Below are positions 1 through 10,937 of a stretch of 51,050 nucleotides of DNA, piece after piece (within the stretch, counting starts at the first letter, position 1; every line of letters begins with the position of its first letter). The notes beneath the pieces were generated by a model. The model worked only from the letters and a program-made list of their open reading frames with translations, had not been told where the DNA came from and did not search any database. Source of the DNA: Pilaira anomala (taxonomy: Eukaryota > Mucoromycota > Mucoromycetes > Mucorales > Mucoraceae); contig JAIXMQ010000119.1 of NCBI GenBank assembly GCA_025716855.1, forward strand, positions 1 to 51,050. The letters run 5' to 3'. Position numbers and translations under genes: made by a program.

Positions 1-113
1 CCATATTTAACTTCCTCAAGTCAGAAATAAGGCTATGATACGATTTAAGGCCACAAAAGTCTGAAATTTTTTTCAGCCTTAAATAGAGCGGGTACGGTAT
101 CTGAAAAGGAACA

Positions 114-3100
114 GGAAGAATTGACTAATCCTATACTGATTGAAGAACTACGTACTCAAGCCTCTAGACTATCAGCCAACAGCAGCCCGGGATCTGATGG
201 GCTAGGATACCCATATCTCTCATTACTTTTTGAAGTAGATATACTTAAAGATTTAATCACACAACTAATGCCGATGCACTGATGAATGGTATTTTTCCTT
301 TGTCCTGGCAAGATATACGGGTACGGCTGCTACCAAAGAAAGGTAATTTATCTTTACTCAAAAACTGGCGCCCGATCTCCTTAATCAATTGTGACGCAAA
401 AATCTTTACAAGAATCATAGCCCACCAACGATTGGGATACATGATGAATCGTATATTAAATGAATATCAAACTGGTTTTATTCCGGGTAGATTTATTGGT
501 GATAATGGTCTAGCGTTATCAATGATTTTGGATGAGAGTAGAGGATTGGGTTACGTTGGAGTCGGTATCCTTCTTGACCAAGAGAAAGCATATGACCGCG
601 TACATCCTCTGTACCTACGTCGTGTGCTTGAACGGTTTGAATTCCCCTCCTCGACGATCAATTGTATTATCACTCTTTTTTTGAAAATCAAGTTTCAGTA
701 AATGTTAATGGTTTCTTCAATGACCCTATTACTCAACAACGTGGGCTTAGACAAGGCGATCCTCTTGTCGTATTTGCACCATCTCTACTTATTATAAAAC
801 ATAAGTAGATCAGGGATATAAATTAAACATTATAATAAAAACCTATTATATATTCATAATAATATACATGTTTCACATTGTATATCATTATCAATATCTT
901 GAACCTAAAGGAAATACTCTATATTTAAATGCAGATACAATTGACTTCAAATATGTTTGCTGGTAAAATAAACCAAAAGCAAACAATAAAAAATAAATTG
1001 GGATTAAATAAGAAAACATAAAACAAAAACCTCAATTTATATATTAATAAATAGAATAAGAGATATTTACTGTTAATAGTCTCGATACAAGATTAGCTAC
1101 CTTGTGTTGGGATAAGAACGGCTATTACCAGCGAAAATACATTATTCATCTATTAATAATAAATGATATTATATTACCCGTATACTGAAACAAAAAATAA
1201 AAAAGAATAACACCGTTGGAATAATAAATATTCCAACAACTGTCAATTCAATCCCAAAAAGGGGAAAACATAATTCAATCCAAATAGAACAAATAGGATT
1301 GATCGGGTCGTACAATAAAAATAGTTCTTATGTCAATTCAAGTAAAAGCATTTACCAATGAAATCTGTAGCAGCGGATCCCAGATCAATAATAACCATTG
1401 TAATGTAATTACAAGGTACCATTGAACAGGGACATAGGTTGTTATCCAATCGGGTAGATAGGATCCAAGATTATTTACGGTCAATTCGAAAGAGTAGAAC
1501 GTTTATATTCGAAAGCAGAAGAGTTGGGTATAGATTCGTTTAAACCCATCAAAAAGATGGTCCTTTTCAAACACAATCATCAGGATATTCAGGATATATA
1601 AAAGACGATTATTATTTTAGTTTAGAAGAGTTCTTTCAGTTTTATTTTATAATAAAAAAACACCCTAAGTCTTTTCCCATTTAAAGCCTATTGTCCACAC
1701 CTCTCTCTCCTTTACTATTCAACCTAGCTTTAGAACCTCTACTTTTACACATACTACAAGAAGAAGGCTTCTCTGGTTATCAATCTCCAGTGGTACCATC
1801 AGTTCCAGATTCTCCTGTGATCAAGTGCTTAGCATATGCAGATGATATCTGCGTTTTTCTTGACGACACTGAAGAACTAGGTCTTCTTCACTATCATATG
1901 CAACGATACTCTGATGTATCGAATGCAAGATTTAATGAAGATAAATCTGAAGCAATCTTTCTCAATGGTAAACTAAATGAAGACTGGATACTTGCTTTGC
2001 AAGAGTATAACATCACCAATCATTATCATGATCGATCCGCTAATGTTCTTAGATATCTTGGGTTCCGCTTTCCTTTCAAAACTCAACAACGAAGTTCACT
2101 TGAAGATAAGCTACTAAATACCGTTAAACAACAATGCCATTTGTATAGTCAACGTCAACTATCGATTCAGGGACGAGTGACGGTCATAAGTCATAAATAT
2201 CCTCATTCTTTCTAAGATCTGGTATTGTCTACGACTGTTTCAACCTACAAAAAAATTATTCAATCAATTGGAATCAATTATTTATCAGTTCGTCTGGCAA
2301 AGGAAATCTCCTCGACTAAAAAAAAAGTTAATATTCATGCCAATTGTATACGGTGGTCTCAAGGTGCTTAATCCCAAGATTCAACATAAGCTGATGCAGA
2401 AACGTTGGCTAAATTACTTGCTGCGTCCTACTTGCTATTCATCTTTTGTGTATCCTCTGATGCTCAACCATCTGGCCCTCTTTAAGAATTCCAAAGACTT
2501 TCCTCTGCTACCACTCTATGACATCGAGTGCCGAGTCAGCCCAGTCTCTCCCCGTCATCTTTCCATTTGGCCGGTCATATTTGAATTGTTCGACTACTTT
2601 AATCAAAACGACGGCTTTAAGTTAACCCAAGTCCCGGTACATACTCTGCTAACCATGCCTTTGCGAAAGCTTCTACTATATCCTCCTACGGTTGCTTCCA
2701 ATACTACCTTACACTGGACCTTAAGACATGCTAACTTCTCTGCTAATTTGTTTCTGGTATTTGATTCTCATCAACAAAAACTTCGTCTTAAAGTACTTGG
2801 GGAGTATACTCGTTATCCAGTACTTTGTCAACGCTTATACAATGAAATACTGACTCTTCGTACCATAAAATTACAACCTTTTGTATGGGATCACATCGTC
2901 AACTCCCCCACTACGGCTGCGACATCACACTCTGACTGGAAGACACATCCTCTTATGAAGTCCATGCTCTCAAATAGTAGATGGTCCCCTTTTGATCGTC
3001 AGACCTTTCGTCAACAATACCAACTTGACGCCGAATCCATTATTATTTTTGATATCAAAGATATTAAGGAATTCTGGCATGTTACCATGTATCCTCAGGC

Positions 3101-3533
3101 TCGTACAATCTTCTTTCGTGCCTTCTCCAAATGTATCCCGTCCAAAGATCTCCTCTTCAAATTCAATATGGTTAATACTTCTATATGCTCATTCTGCGGA
3201 TCGACTGAAGACTCTCTGGAACACTTTCTGGTCTCATGTCCACCTAGACAGGTTGTATGGTATCAAGTTCTGGCTCATTATTACCCACACCTGGAATTTT
3301 CACCCGAAGATTTATATATCACTATTTCCTCACTTAAAAAACCTTCTTGGGTACGCAATTGTACCAAATTCATCCCGATCATTTCTACCATTCTGTGGCA
3401 ACTATGGAACCTGTACTGGTCCCATGGATCTGAAAATATCAATCCTATTTCTATGACTGATATACAAAAATACATCCCTCGGATCGTTTCGTTAATCGAA
3501 CGACCCCTTCACCCTATCTCATCCTCAGAATAA
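114..3533 (+). pseudogene. Broken LINE reverse transcriptase ORF
   Basis: Coding remains of the LINE pol protein. Frames: about 114-268 (thumb-proximal N-terminal RT region, SSPGSDG motif), about 270-680, about 681-765, then after the LTR 1700-2190, and 2197-3533. The break near 680 fits loss of one T in a homopolymer. The break near 2190 is a duplicated GTCATAA; dropping one copy rejoins the frames. The YADD catalytic motif and the C-terminal CCHC-like finger are intact as motifs, but no continuous protein can be made. Homopolymer breaks could partly be assembly errors; the LTR and the 7-bp duplication could not. Confidence 0.9.
766..1699. mobile_element. Solo LTR (934 bp) inserted in the LINE
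   Basis: The insert starts TGTCG and ends CCACA (TG...CA termini) and is flanked by the 5-bp direct repeat CCTCT (761-765 and 1700-1704). These are hallmarks of integrase-made LTR insertions. Removing the insert plus one CCTCT joins GAT-CCT-CT to C-TCT-CCT and restores the canonical RT motif GDPLSPLLFN with no base missing. The insert has no long ORF, so it is a solo LTR left by LTR-LTR recombination rather than a full element. TATATAAAAG at 1595-1604 is a candidate promoter TATA box. Orientation is not established. Confidence 0.88.
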
Positions 3534-3897
3534 CCTTATTCTTTTGCTTTCATTTCATTATTTCTACTACATATCTGCATTCTGTTTTCTCTAGTCCCAC
3601 CTCTCCGCGCATGTGTGACTTAAATTATAATTTCATTTTATAAATAGAATTATTTTACAAAAAAAAAAAAAAAATCTTTTCCTCAAAAGCTTAAATTATC
3701 AACTCATAAATTTATGCGTGTAACACATAAATTACTTCTCGATCTAAGACTGTCAAATCTACTGTCAAAGAACCAGACTCTTTTCCACTCTTTTATTTTA
3801 GTATAAATACATCCTCTTTTTTCTCATAAATAAAAACCTCATCTTATATTTTAAGACTTTCAACATATCTAACGGTGCTTATTTGAACATATTTATC

Positions 3898-5547
3898 AGA
3901 TGCCAACGAAATTAATGAAATCGAAGAAGCTGAAGAAAAAGAAGAAGTAGTAGAAGAAGAAGAGGAAAAAGAAAAAGCGGAAGAAGAAGAAAAAGAAGAA
4001 GTAGAAGAAGAAGAGGAAGAAGAAGAAGCGGAAGAAGAAGAAGAAAATGAGTCTGAAGAAGTTGAAGAAGAAAAAGAAGTGGAAGAAGAAGAAGTTGAAG
4101 AAGAAGCTAAGAAAATGAGGAAGAACTTGAAGAAGAAGAAATTGAAGAAGGAGTAGAAGAAGAGGTAGAAAAAAAAGATGAGTATGTACCATGGACTTTT
4201 GTGAGCTAAGCCTATTTATTTTAGCATCGAATCGCATAAAATTAAATTGCTAATATAACTTTAAAACAATGAAAGGAACATCAATTATAAATTTCGGATG
4301 CCCTAACTAAAGCCAAATTTCTAACAGACATTGAGGCTGCTTTGCACCCCGAGTTTACATTGCCGCAAAAAAATACACTACACAGCAAGAATTATCTGAT
4401 GCGCTTACTGTATTAAAACAGGCTGAAGAAAAAAAATTTAATCCTAAAATCAATATGAATTTACTTTTAGCACCGCCTACCAATCTGAACAGAAAAGTTA
4501 GAAAGTCAAATAAGCGTGTTGTGAAGTCAGGAACTGAGCGACTTCAAATTTTGAAGGAGCTTCACGATAAAAAACAAAAAGAAATTATAAAAAAAAAATG
4601 ATAAAAAAGAAGAAATTAACAGCCAAAAGCGCTTGTTAGGAATTGAAGAAAGACATGTTGCTTTGGAATTGAAAAAAATAAAAATTACGCTAGTTCATCG
4701 TGATTCTGATGGCACTTTTCCTCAGTTAGATGCAAAAACTATTTCAGCCAAAAACGCTAAAAATTCAACTATGATATCTGAATCTACAATTGATAAAAAG
4801 TATGTTTTTTTTTACTTAATTATTTCGATGTCATTTTGGGAGCAATTGTAACTACACAAGCATCTAACCAATTTCTTCCACGTTCAAGATTAATTATTTA
4901 TAGTAGTAATCCTAAGAAAGATTCCGTTTTCGACTTCGTTGAGATAAACCCTAAAAGCGTTTTGTTTAAAATATACAGCGTTTCTGGCGATGGTAATTGT
5001 GGTTTTCGTGCTGTTAGTCTTTCGGTATACCATCATCAAGAAAACTGGATAAACGTCAAGCAAGACATGCTAAGCACTTACCAGAAATACCAAGACAGTC
5101 TATATAAGCCAGTAGTCAGTACCCAGACGATGGTTGATTTTGAGCAGACCAAAATGCTCAAAAAGCTCGCCTCAACTATAAGTCCATGTTACAATTCAAA
5201 ATTGTGGTTTATTACCTTTAGTTGTCCTCAGGTCGTAGCGGATACTTATAACCGCCCAGTCGTTATATTCACATATAGAGAGTTTTACGTTGAAAAGGAC
5301 CGTAAAATGAGAGCTCAAGGATGCCCTTTCTTTTCTCCCACTAGTTGAAATGAACATTATAGAAAATATCAATAATCCAATTTTACTCTTACTTGCACAT
5401 TCTCATTTCTATCTAATAGAACTCAAAAAAACTCCAAAAGGTAAATTGAAGAAATATGAACAAATCCCATTAAATCCAAACCATCAAAGGATTAGAGAAA
5501 CTTACCCTCAACAATGTAATTCTGTCGATTTTTTCATTATATGGTAA
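3898..5547 (+). pseudogene. OTU-like cysteine protease gene, probably mobile-element-derived, frameshifted
   Basis: A coding track in pieces. An acidic Glu/Lys repeat (about 3900-4200) ends in DEYVPWTF and carries one frameshift near 4115. A Lys/Glu-rich middle (about 4380-4600) and a segment to about 4799 follow; GTATGT (4800) to AG near 4842 looks like an intron. Then comes an OTU-like domain (about 4960-5500) with the nucleophile motif GDGNCGFRAV near 4987-5016, DTYNRPVVIF, and a distal HSHFYLIEL carrying the likely catalytic His. A one-base frameshift near 5325-5335 separates the DGNC and His halves, and no start codon is visible. OTU domains of this type often travel with Mutator-like transposases in plants and fungi; no transposase core is visible here, so the link is inference. 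Confidence 0.6.
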
Positions 5548-6585
5548 AAAATACTTTTACCTTCTTTTTTTTTTGTTTAATAAACCATTTTTTTTTTTCA
5601 GTTTGTTAAGTAGTTCTCTGTATGAGACTATAACTGGTGTTGTAGTTCAATTATATATTATTTTTACTTAACTACAGCTAAAATCTTTTTTTATTAAAAG
5701 TGTCATATTTTTAAGGTACACCTCCACCTCTGGGAAAAACGGTAATTTTACTGCTTGACTTAACTTATGAAAAATGAATCTATATATTTGTAATTATTTA
5801 TTTAAACATATGAAAAAAAACCTCCATCCTAAAAAAAAAAGAATTGTTAAATCAAGCAAGAGGTAAGCCAGCTTAAATCTTGAATAATATCTTCATCCTA
5901 TATAAAGAAAAATAAAGTACAAAGCCTTCTGTTGTATCAGCTTAAATCAATGGTGAGACCTTTCCTTGAATAAAGAAGAATGTACTGAGCTGCTGAAAAT
6001 AGTTTGTTACCCGCAGAGCTTCAGGACTCATGTGGTAGGCATGTTGCGATATAGAATAGATGATAGAAATAAAAGATATAAAAACTAGATCAGTAGTTTG
6101 AGACTGTTTACAAGTGTTTTTTAAATGTAAAAAATGTAGAATAAAAGTGTGTCCCTTGTATCTATTCTAATTTGAGAGGGTATTTATATTTCTTTATTTT
6201 ATAGACTACTGAGTTATATATGTGATATCATAATAGAGTTTATACTAGTATGTTATCTGTTTCTATATTTCATACTAATTTAGTGTGTGAATCAACATCT
6301 TTATCTTTTATATGTTTTTATGATTCAATAATAAACTTCCTATTTTATTAGATATTTAATCCCAGTATCTGGATGTAACCTTACTGTTTTACTTACTATG
6401 CTAGATCACCACAAGGCATTTTTCAGCCAAAACTGTCTACTACAATTGCTGATAACAAAAAAACCAGATTGTATTTTAGTTTGCATATCATAATTTAATA
6501 AAATGTTATGGTTTAATTCCCTGATCTATTTATCAAAAGTGGATTGAGAAACACGACAATTGTAATAATCTATCTGCAGTTGCTT

Positions 6586-6620
<35 letters not shown>

Positions 6621-7287
6621 AATCCATAAAATTGCCTAGTATGTGTTAAAACCGCCAATTGAAATGGAGTGTCTGCATCATCCCACACCAAAGTATCTTG
6701 TATTGTCCATCTTTATGTAATAGCAAGCCGTCACTTTATTTCATGTCTTTTCGAGAAAACGAACTTCTAAAAAAAATGCACTTTGGCTACAATCAATACG
6801 TCTTTTGGAGAAAGTTATCATCCACCCCATTTTTTTTTAAATGCTACCCATTGGCTTTGGAACAATTGTAAAGAGGGATAAAATGGTAAAAAAAAAATTG
6901 TTTTATTGATCCGAATACAACTGCAGTTTATTTTACAACTTTTTTTTTTGTTTTTGTTTTTGGAAAAGGATATTTATGGAAATATTAACTTTAAGGCTTT
7001 TTAATGTGTTTTAAACCAATAAGCTTTTGCATGTATAGCTTTTTTTTAACAAACAATTAAATGACGTATATATCTTTTTCTTTTCTAAAGAGAGAGAGCG
7101 AATTACAGAGATAATACTAAAAGATAAATCGTATGACTTGAATTAGGTTTTTTTTTATAGTTTTTGTTTATCTTTAGCATCCAATAATGATATGCATATA
7201 AATTAATAATAGGGTCACTGGAGCGGGTATATTCTATGATTGCAAATGCAATACCTGTTTGATGGTGACACCCAGACAGTCACATAC
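5548..7287. other. Gene-poor spacer
   Basis: AT-rich with a T-run of about 29 at 6590-6618 and many shorter A/T runs. No ORF here shows a family motif or a credible start context. A minus-strand stretch near 6640-6710 reads open for about 27 codons but has no supporting exon on either side. Confidence 0.6.
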
Positions 7288-7299
7288 TATATATAAAAG
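7288..7299 (+). promoter_or_regulatory. TATA box of the small gene at 7388
   Basis: TATATATAAAAG lies about 90 bp before the ATG. A pyrimidine-rich CTCTTTCTCTTTCTC stretch (about 7331-7356), common just before fungal transcription starts, separates the two. Confidence 0.6.
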
Positions 7300-7387
7300 C
7301 GAGGCTTTTTTTGCATTTATTTTTTAATATTCTCTCTTTCTCTTTCTCTTTCTCTTCAACAAACTCATACATATACATATTTAAAAA

Positions 7388-7798
7388 ATGTCATCCAATA
7401 TACTAGACAGATTAGAAACAGCAAATGAATGCTCCATATCCGGCTTATTTCAAGAGCTATTAGATAAAGGAATCAATAAAAATAACACACCTCATGAACC
7501 ACTAAAGTTTGGAGATAGTGAAGGTAGTGATTTTAAAAAATTACTTCACAAGAAAGATAAATCGATGACAGTGGAAGACAACAATAAGAATAAAAGAATC
7601 CTTCATTATCATCATCCAGATTCACCAGATTTCAGACCAGTTGTTTATTTAAATAATTCTACATCCACATCAAGTCGAACTATGAGTTTTGGTACAACAA
7701 TTTATAGTTTCTTATTCCAACATGAAGATAGATACTTTAATCATGACCGAGATGAATTAAGTAAAGATATATTTCCGGTTGGACAACAAACACATTAA
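7388..7798 (+). CDS. Hypothetical 136-residue protein
   Basis: A single-exon ORF with a good promoter context: TATA box at 7288, CT-rich tract, then AAAAATG. The product is soluble, with no signal peptide or membrane segment. It begins with a short amphipathic part (residues 1-28, LFQELLDKG), has a charged K/N-rich middle, and ends in an aromatic part (YSFLFQHEDRYF, about residues 107-118). I do not recognise a family. It stands alone between two gene-poor stretches of more than 1.7 kb. The start is chosen because it is the first ATG after the CT-rich tract. Confidence 0.65.
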   Translation: MSSNILDRLETANECSISGLFQELLDKGINKNNTPHEPLKFGDSEGSDFKKLLHKKDKSMTVEDNNKNKRILHYHHPDSPDFRPVVYLNNSTSTSSRTMSFGTTIYSFLFQHEDRYFNHDRDELSKDIFPVGQQTH

Positions 7799-8970
7799 AT
7801 TGAAGAATGTTGATAATTAAAATATATTTGTATATATTCTCTTTCTGTTTCATTTTCTCTATTTTTACTTTCTCTCTCTCATTCTTTTCATTTTTTTTTT
7901 TTTTTTTTTTTTTTTACATAAATAAATAAATTCGCACTCCATCCATTAGGTAATATGATCATGCATAACAATATAAAAAATAAAATAAAACCCGTCATTT
8001 TGACCGGTTTAGGGTAGTACCGAGTTCTACATATCATAAATTGACGTATAATTCACACCCTATCGCTTTTTGTTATGTTATAACCATGTGAAATCAAGTG
8101 ATAAAAAAGCTGTCATTTGTGTGTGCCTCAAAATAAATTATATTCAAGCATATGTATCAGTTGATCATGGAGTTACTATTAAGAGAAGATGTGAATGCCG
8201 ACCGATTGTACATGGAACTGAAGTGGGCCTATCTTTACTTTTTTATTCTCTCTTGTAACTGAATCAATTGAAAAAAGAAAAGTCGCGCTTTTTCATCAAG
8301 TACTACCCTCTTTTTTTTTGGCAGATTTCTAGATGAGGTTGAAATGTTGGGGTGTGTGTATAAATAAGGTCATACTAAATCGAAACTTGAAGACATGGCA
8401 CTTGATGTATACAGAAAAAAAATTATACCAATATGCAGGATGCATACTTATAGGCACACTTCATTTATTAAAGGGTATGTTTACAATATATAGGATTACG
8501 GTATAAATATAATATTATATTGAATCATTATTTTTTTTTTCATATGTACATGATTATGTTTTACTTTTGTCTGCGTCTCTCTCTTGATCTGTTACTTTTT
8601 TTTAAAAAGTTCAATTTAAGACACAAAAAAAGAAAGAAATCAGAATATACGTTTTTAATTGACTAGATTAATCCAAACAAATTATCTTATGCTGTCTCGT
8701 TTTAGATATAAACATATACAACAGCTTATATTTTTACATTTATTACTTTCTATGTATAGAAGCATTAATTTAATCGTACCGATAGCATTTCCCTTTCAGT
8801 TAAAATAAACTAATATGACGGATTTGTTGAAAATGAAATTTTTGAGGGCATTTACAGCTATTTTCTTCAAACAACTTGTGCTAGACGACAAAAAATATAG
8901 AAGAGGGGAGACTCAAATTTAAAGGAGTAATACTTTTTTCTTAACTGTTCACAAAAGTGTTCGATCCCGT

Positions 8971-9007
<37 letters not shown>

Positions 9008-10164
9008 AGAAATTAAAATTTTTTCCCAGGCACAGTTTTTCTTTTTAGGCGTAAATCAGTGGGGTAATTGTGTAACTGTCGACAAAGTTCGTGTCCATTG
9101 TGAAAAGCATGGAATAGTTGGACAGGAGTAAAAGCTCAATAATAAAGCCGATATAACCGATTGGCCGATTACGGAAAAAAGTCAGTGTACTGTCATTCGT
9201 ATACTCGTAAAAAAAACATGATAAAGTGGGATTAAACAAAAAATAAGGGTCCCAAACAGAAAATGAATGGTAGGTTGTTTACGAATGGTTGCTATTTTCG
9301 AAATTTTATTTGATTTTTGAGGACAAGACAAATTGGAGATATTGATAAATTAAATGAAACGAATGTGAGCACTCAAGAAGACTACTGAGTAGTTGATTAG
9401 AACCTTGATGTTCAAAAGGAGTAGATCTTCAATTTTGATATCAATGCAAAATTCAGGTATACCAGTGCTGCCAGTGTATATTTGGTACATTGATTTGATA
9501 TTAGAAAGTTTTCCGAACAACTATAGTTACTTATCAACCAACTTGTTCATATTACAACGTCCTTGATATAGATTAGCCATTCTTTTTCTTTCAAAGAGGC
9601 GTATTAGTTATAAAAAAAAGTTTCATGAAATTTATTGTTAATCAAAAATGGCTGTCATCGTATTCAAGACTTATTTTATAAACTGCCACGACATGATCTT
9701 TTAAGTCAACTTTTTCAAAAAAAAAAAAAAAAAAAAAAAAAAAAGATTTACAAGTTCTCTGTGTTTCATAAATCAATTAATGATCATTTCTACTTAGTCA
9801 GTCCCATAGAATCATATACGCATAATAACATCGAATGTCTCCCAATCGAAAAAAGAGAGTAATACTTTTTTCGGCCATGTAACTATAATTTGATTTTAAG
9901 GTTAAAAAAAAAAGGAACTGATATATTTTGAGTTTAAACAATATGCAAGAAGATGCAAGAAGACAATAACGATAATGAAATAGCGCCTCCTCCAAAAATA
10001 AACTTCAAGAAAAAAGACTAATATATTATTGTGGCCAAATTTTCTATCAATCAAAGAGTAATAAATATAATCATGATATATTGATCAAATCCACGAAAAA
10101 AAATTTTTTTTTCTTTCCTCTTCTCTTTTTTCTCCCCTCTTTATTTTTTAAAAGAAAAATAATA
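7799..10164. other. Gene-poor spacer with long homopolymers
   Basis: Contains T-runs (about 7889-7914), a 33-34-base A-run (about 8970-9003) and an A-run near 9719-9744. Several 60-75-codon ORFs exist on both strands (for example 8070-8258 and 9045-9239) but none has a motif, promoter or splice partner. No gene is called. Confidence 0.6.
8970..9003. repeat. Poly-A homopolymer (about 34 bp)
   Basis: Longest A/T homopolymer in the window. Similar runs of 15-30 occur throughout in introns and spacers, so this is a genome-wide trait rather than a local one. Confidence 0.9.
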
Positions 10165-10377
10165 ATGTCAACAAACCTTGTGAAGATAAAGAGTTACGAT
10201 ATAGTATCCTTATGCGACAGTCTTAAACGCTTATTCCAGAAGATTATTGATGAAAGTGATAAAGATCGTCAGATAGAGTATTGTAATGAAGGGATAAATA
10301 TAATTCACCAGTTCGAGCGTAAATTCTTACAATCATCAAACGGTGCCATTGAAAGCGAACCTAAACAAAAAGAATAA
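10165..10377 (+). CDS. Hypothetical small helical protein, 70 residues
   Basis: ATGTCAACA at 10165 follows a CT-rich tract (10110-10145) and an A-rich leader, as at other starts in this window. The product is predicted mostly helical: the residue 9-46 stretch has regularly spaced Leu/Ile/Phe (SLCDSLKRLFQKIIDES) and a charged tail ending KQKE. No signal peptide and no known family. An upstream in-frame ATG at 10081 would add a Phe/Lys homopolymer leader and is unlikely. It could be an adaptor subunit of a complex, but that is not supported by a recognisable motif. Confidence 0.55.
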   Translation: MSTNLVKIKSYDIVSLCDSLKRLFQKIIDESDKDRQIEYCNEGINIIHQFERKFLQSSNGAIESEPKQKE

Positions 10378-10937
10378 GAAAAAGCATTTAAAGAAAAAGT
10401 ACTACAACCATTCTTCTTCCTCGCCACTCAAGCGCAAATATTTTTTCTTTTAACAGTTAAAAAATATAAATAAAAATGACGCAAGTAGTAAATAAAAAAA
10501 CAATTATTGACTTGAACATATGTACATACATAATAAGTTTGTATATAATATATAAATATAACATTGCTTGAGGAAAACTTACAAGTTCTAATTTTGATAT
10601 AAACAAAACTAATTTGCTAAACAGTAAGATGTCTTTACGTATAAGAGCTAGATACCAAATAAAATGAGCACACACACTCACAGCAAACTTTGTAAATGGC
10701 ATCTAATATCTTTTCTATGTCAGTTCGCTTTCCATCCTCTACATACTTTTGATGGTTCACCATATTTCGACTCTTCAGTATATTTGTAACTGGAATGGCT
10801 TAAATGAGGTTAGTCGATAGAAAAAAAAAAAAAAAAAAAAAAAAAGAGCCCTTCTTTTTAATAGGTAAAAATAAAAAACTTTTAATTTTTTTTTATCCTC
10901 TGTAAAATGCAAAGATATGTCGTATATAATTTTTTTT
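10378..10937. other. Spacer between the small gene and TAF5
   Basis: Holds the 3' flanks of two converging genes. An A-run of about 26 (10820-10845) is the main landmark. No gene seen. Confidence 0.6.

Larger units (their letters stand above)
1..3675 (+). mobile_element. Decayed LINE (non-LTR retrotransposon), copy 1, with poly-A tail
   Basis: A non-LTR retrotransposon that begins before the window. Reverse-transcriptase blocks read in order: NWRPISLIN (about 365-392), DQEKAYDRVH (about 577-606), GLRQGDPL (about 743-766), YADDICVF (about 1836-1860), RYLGF, and a C-terminal zinc-finger (CSFC...H...C, about 3186-3240) of the kind found after LINE RTs. The coding part ends at 3533. A 3' UTR with CACCTCTCCGCG (about 3599-3610) runs into a poly-A tail at 3659-3675. 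The copy is dead: frameshifts near 268 and in a T-run near 680, a 7-bp tandem duplication at 2183-2196, and a 934-bp solo LTR at 766-1699. No endonuclease domain lies in the window. The exact LINE clade is not assigned. Confidence 0.92.

Noticed and set aside
3896..4237. Minus-strand ORF of almost only Phe and Leu
   Set aside because: It is the mirror of a GAA-rich acidic repeat on the plus strand, which reads into an ordered exon end.
6659..6871. Plus-strand ORF of 70 codons
   Set aside because: No motif, no promoter; a minus-strand 27-codon stretch in the same place looked more protein-like but has no partner exons.
8070..8258. 62-codon ORF
   Set aside because: No start context, motif or splice links.
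9045..9239. Minus-strand 64-codon hydrophobic ORF
   Set aside because: Hydrophobicity comes from AT-rich codons; no family match seen.
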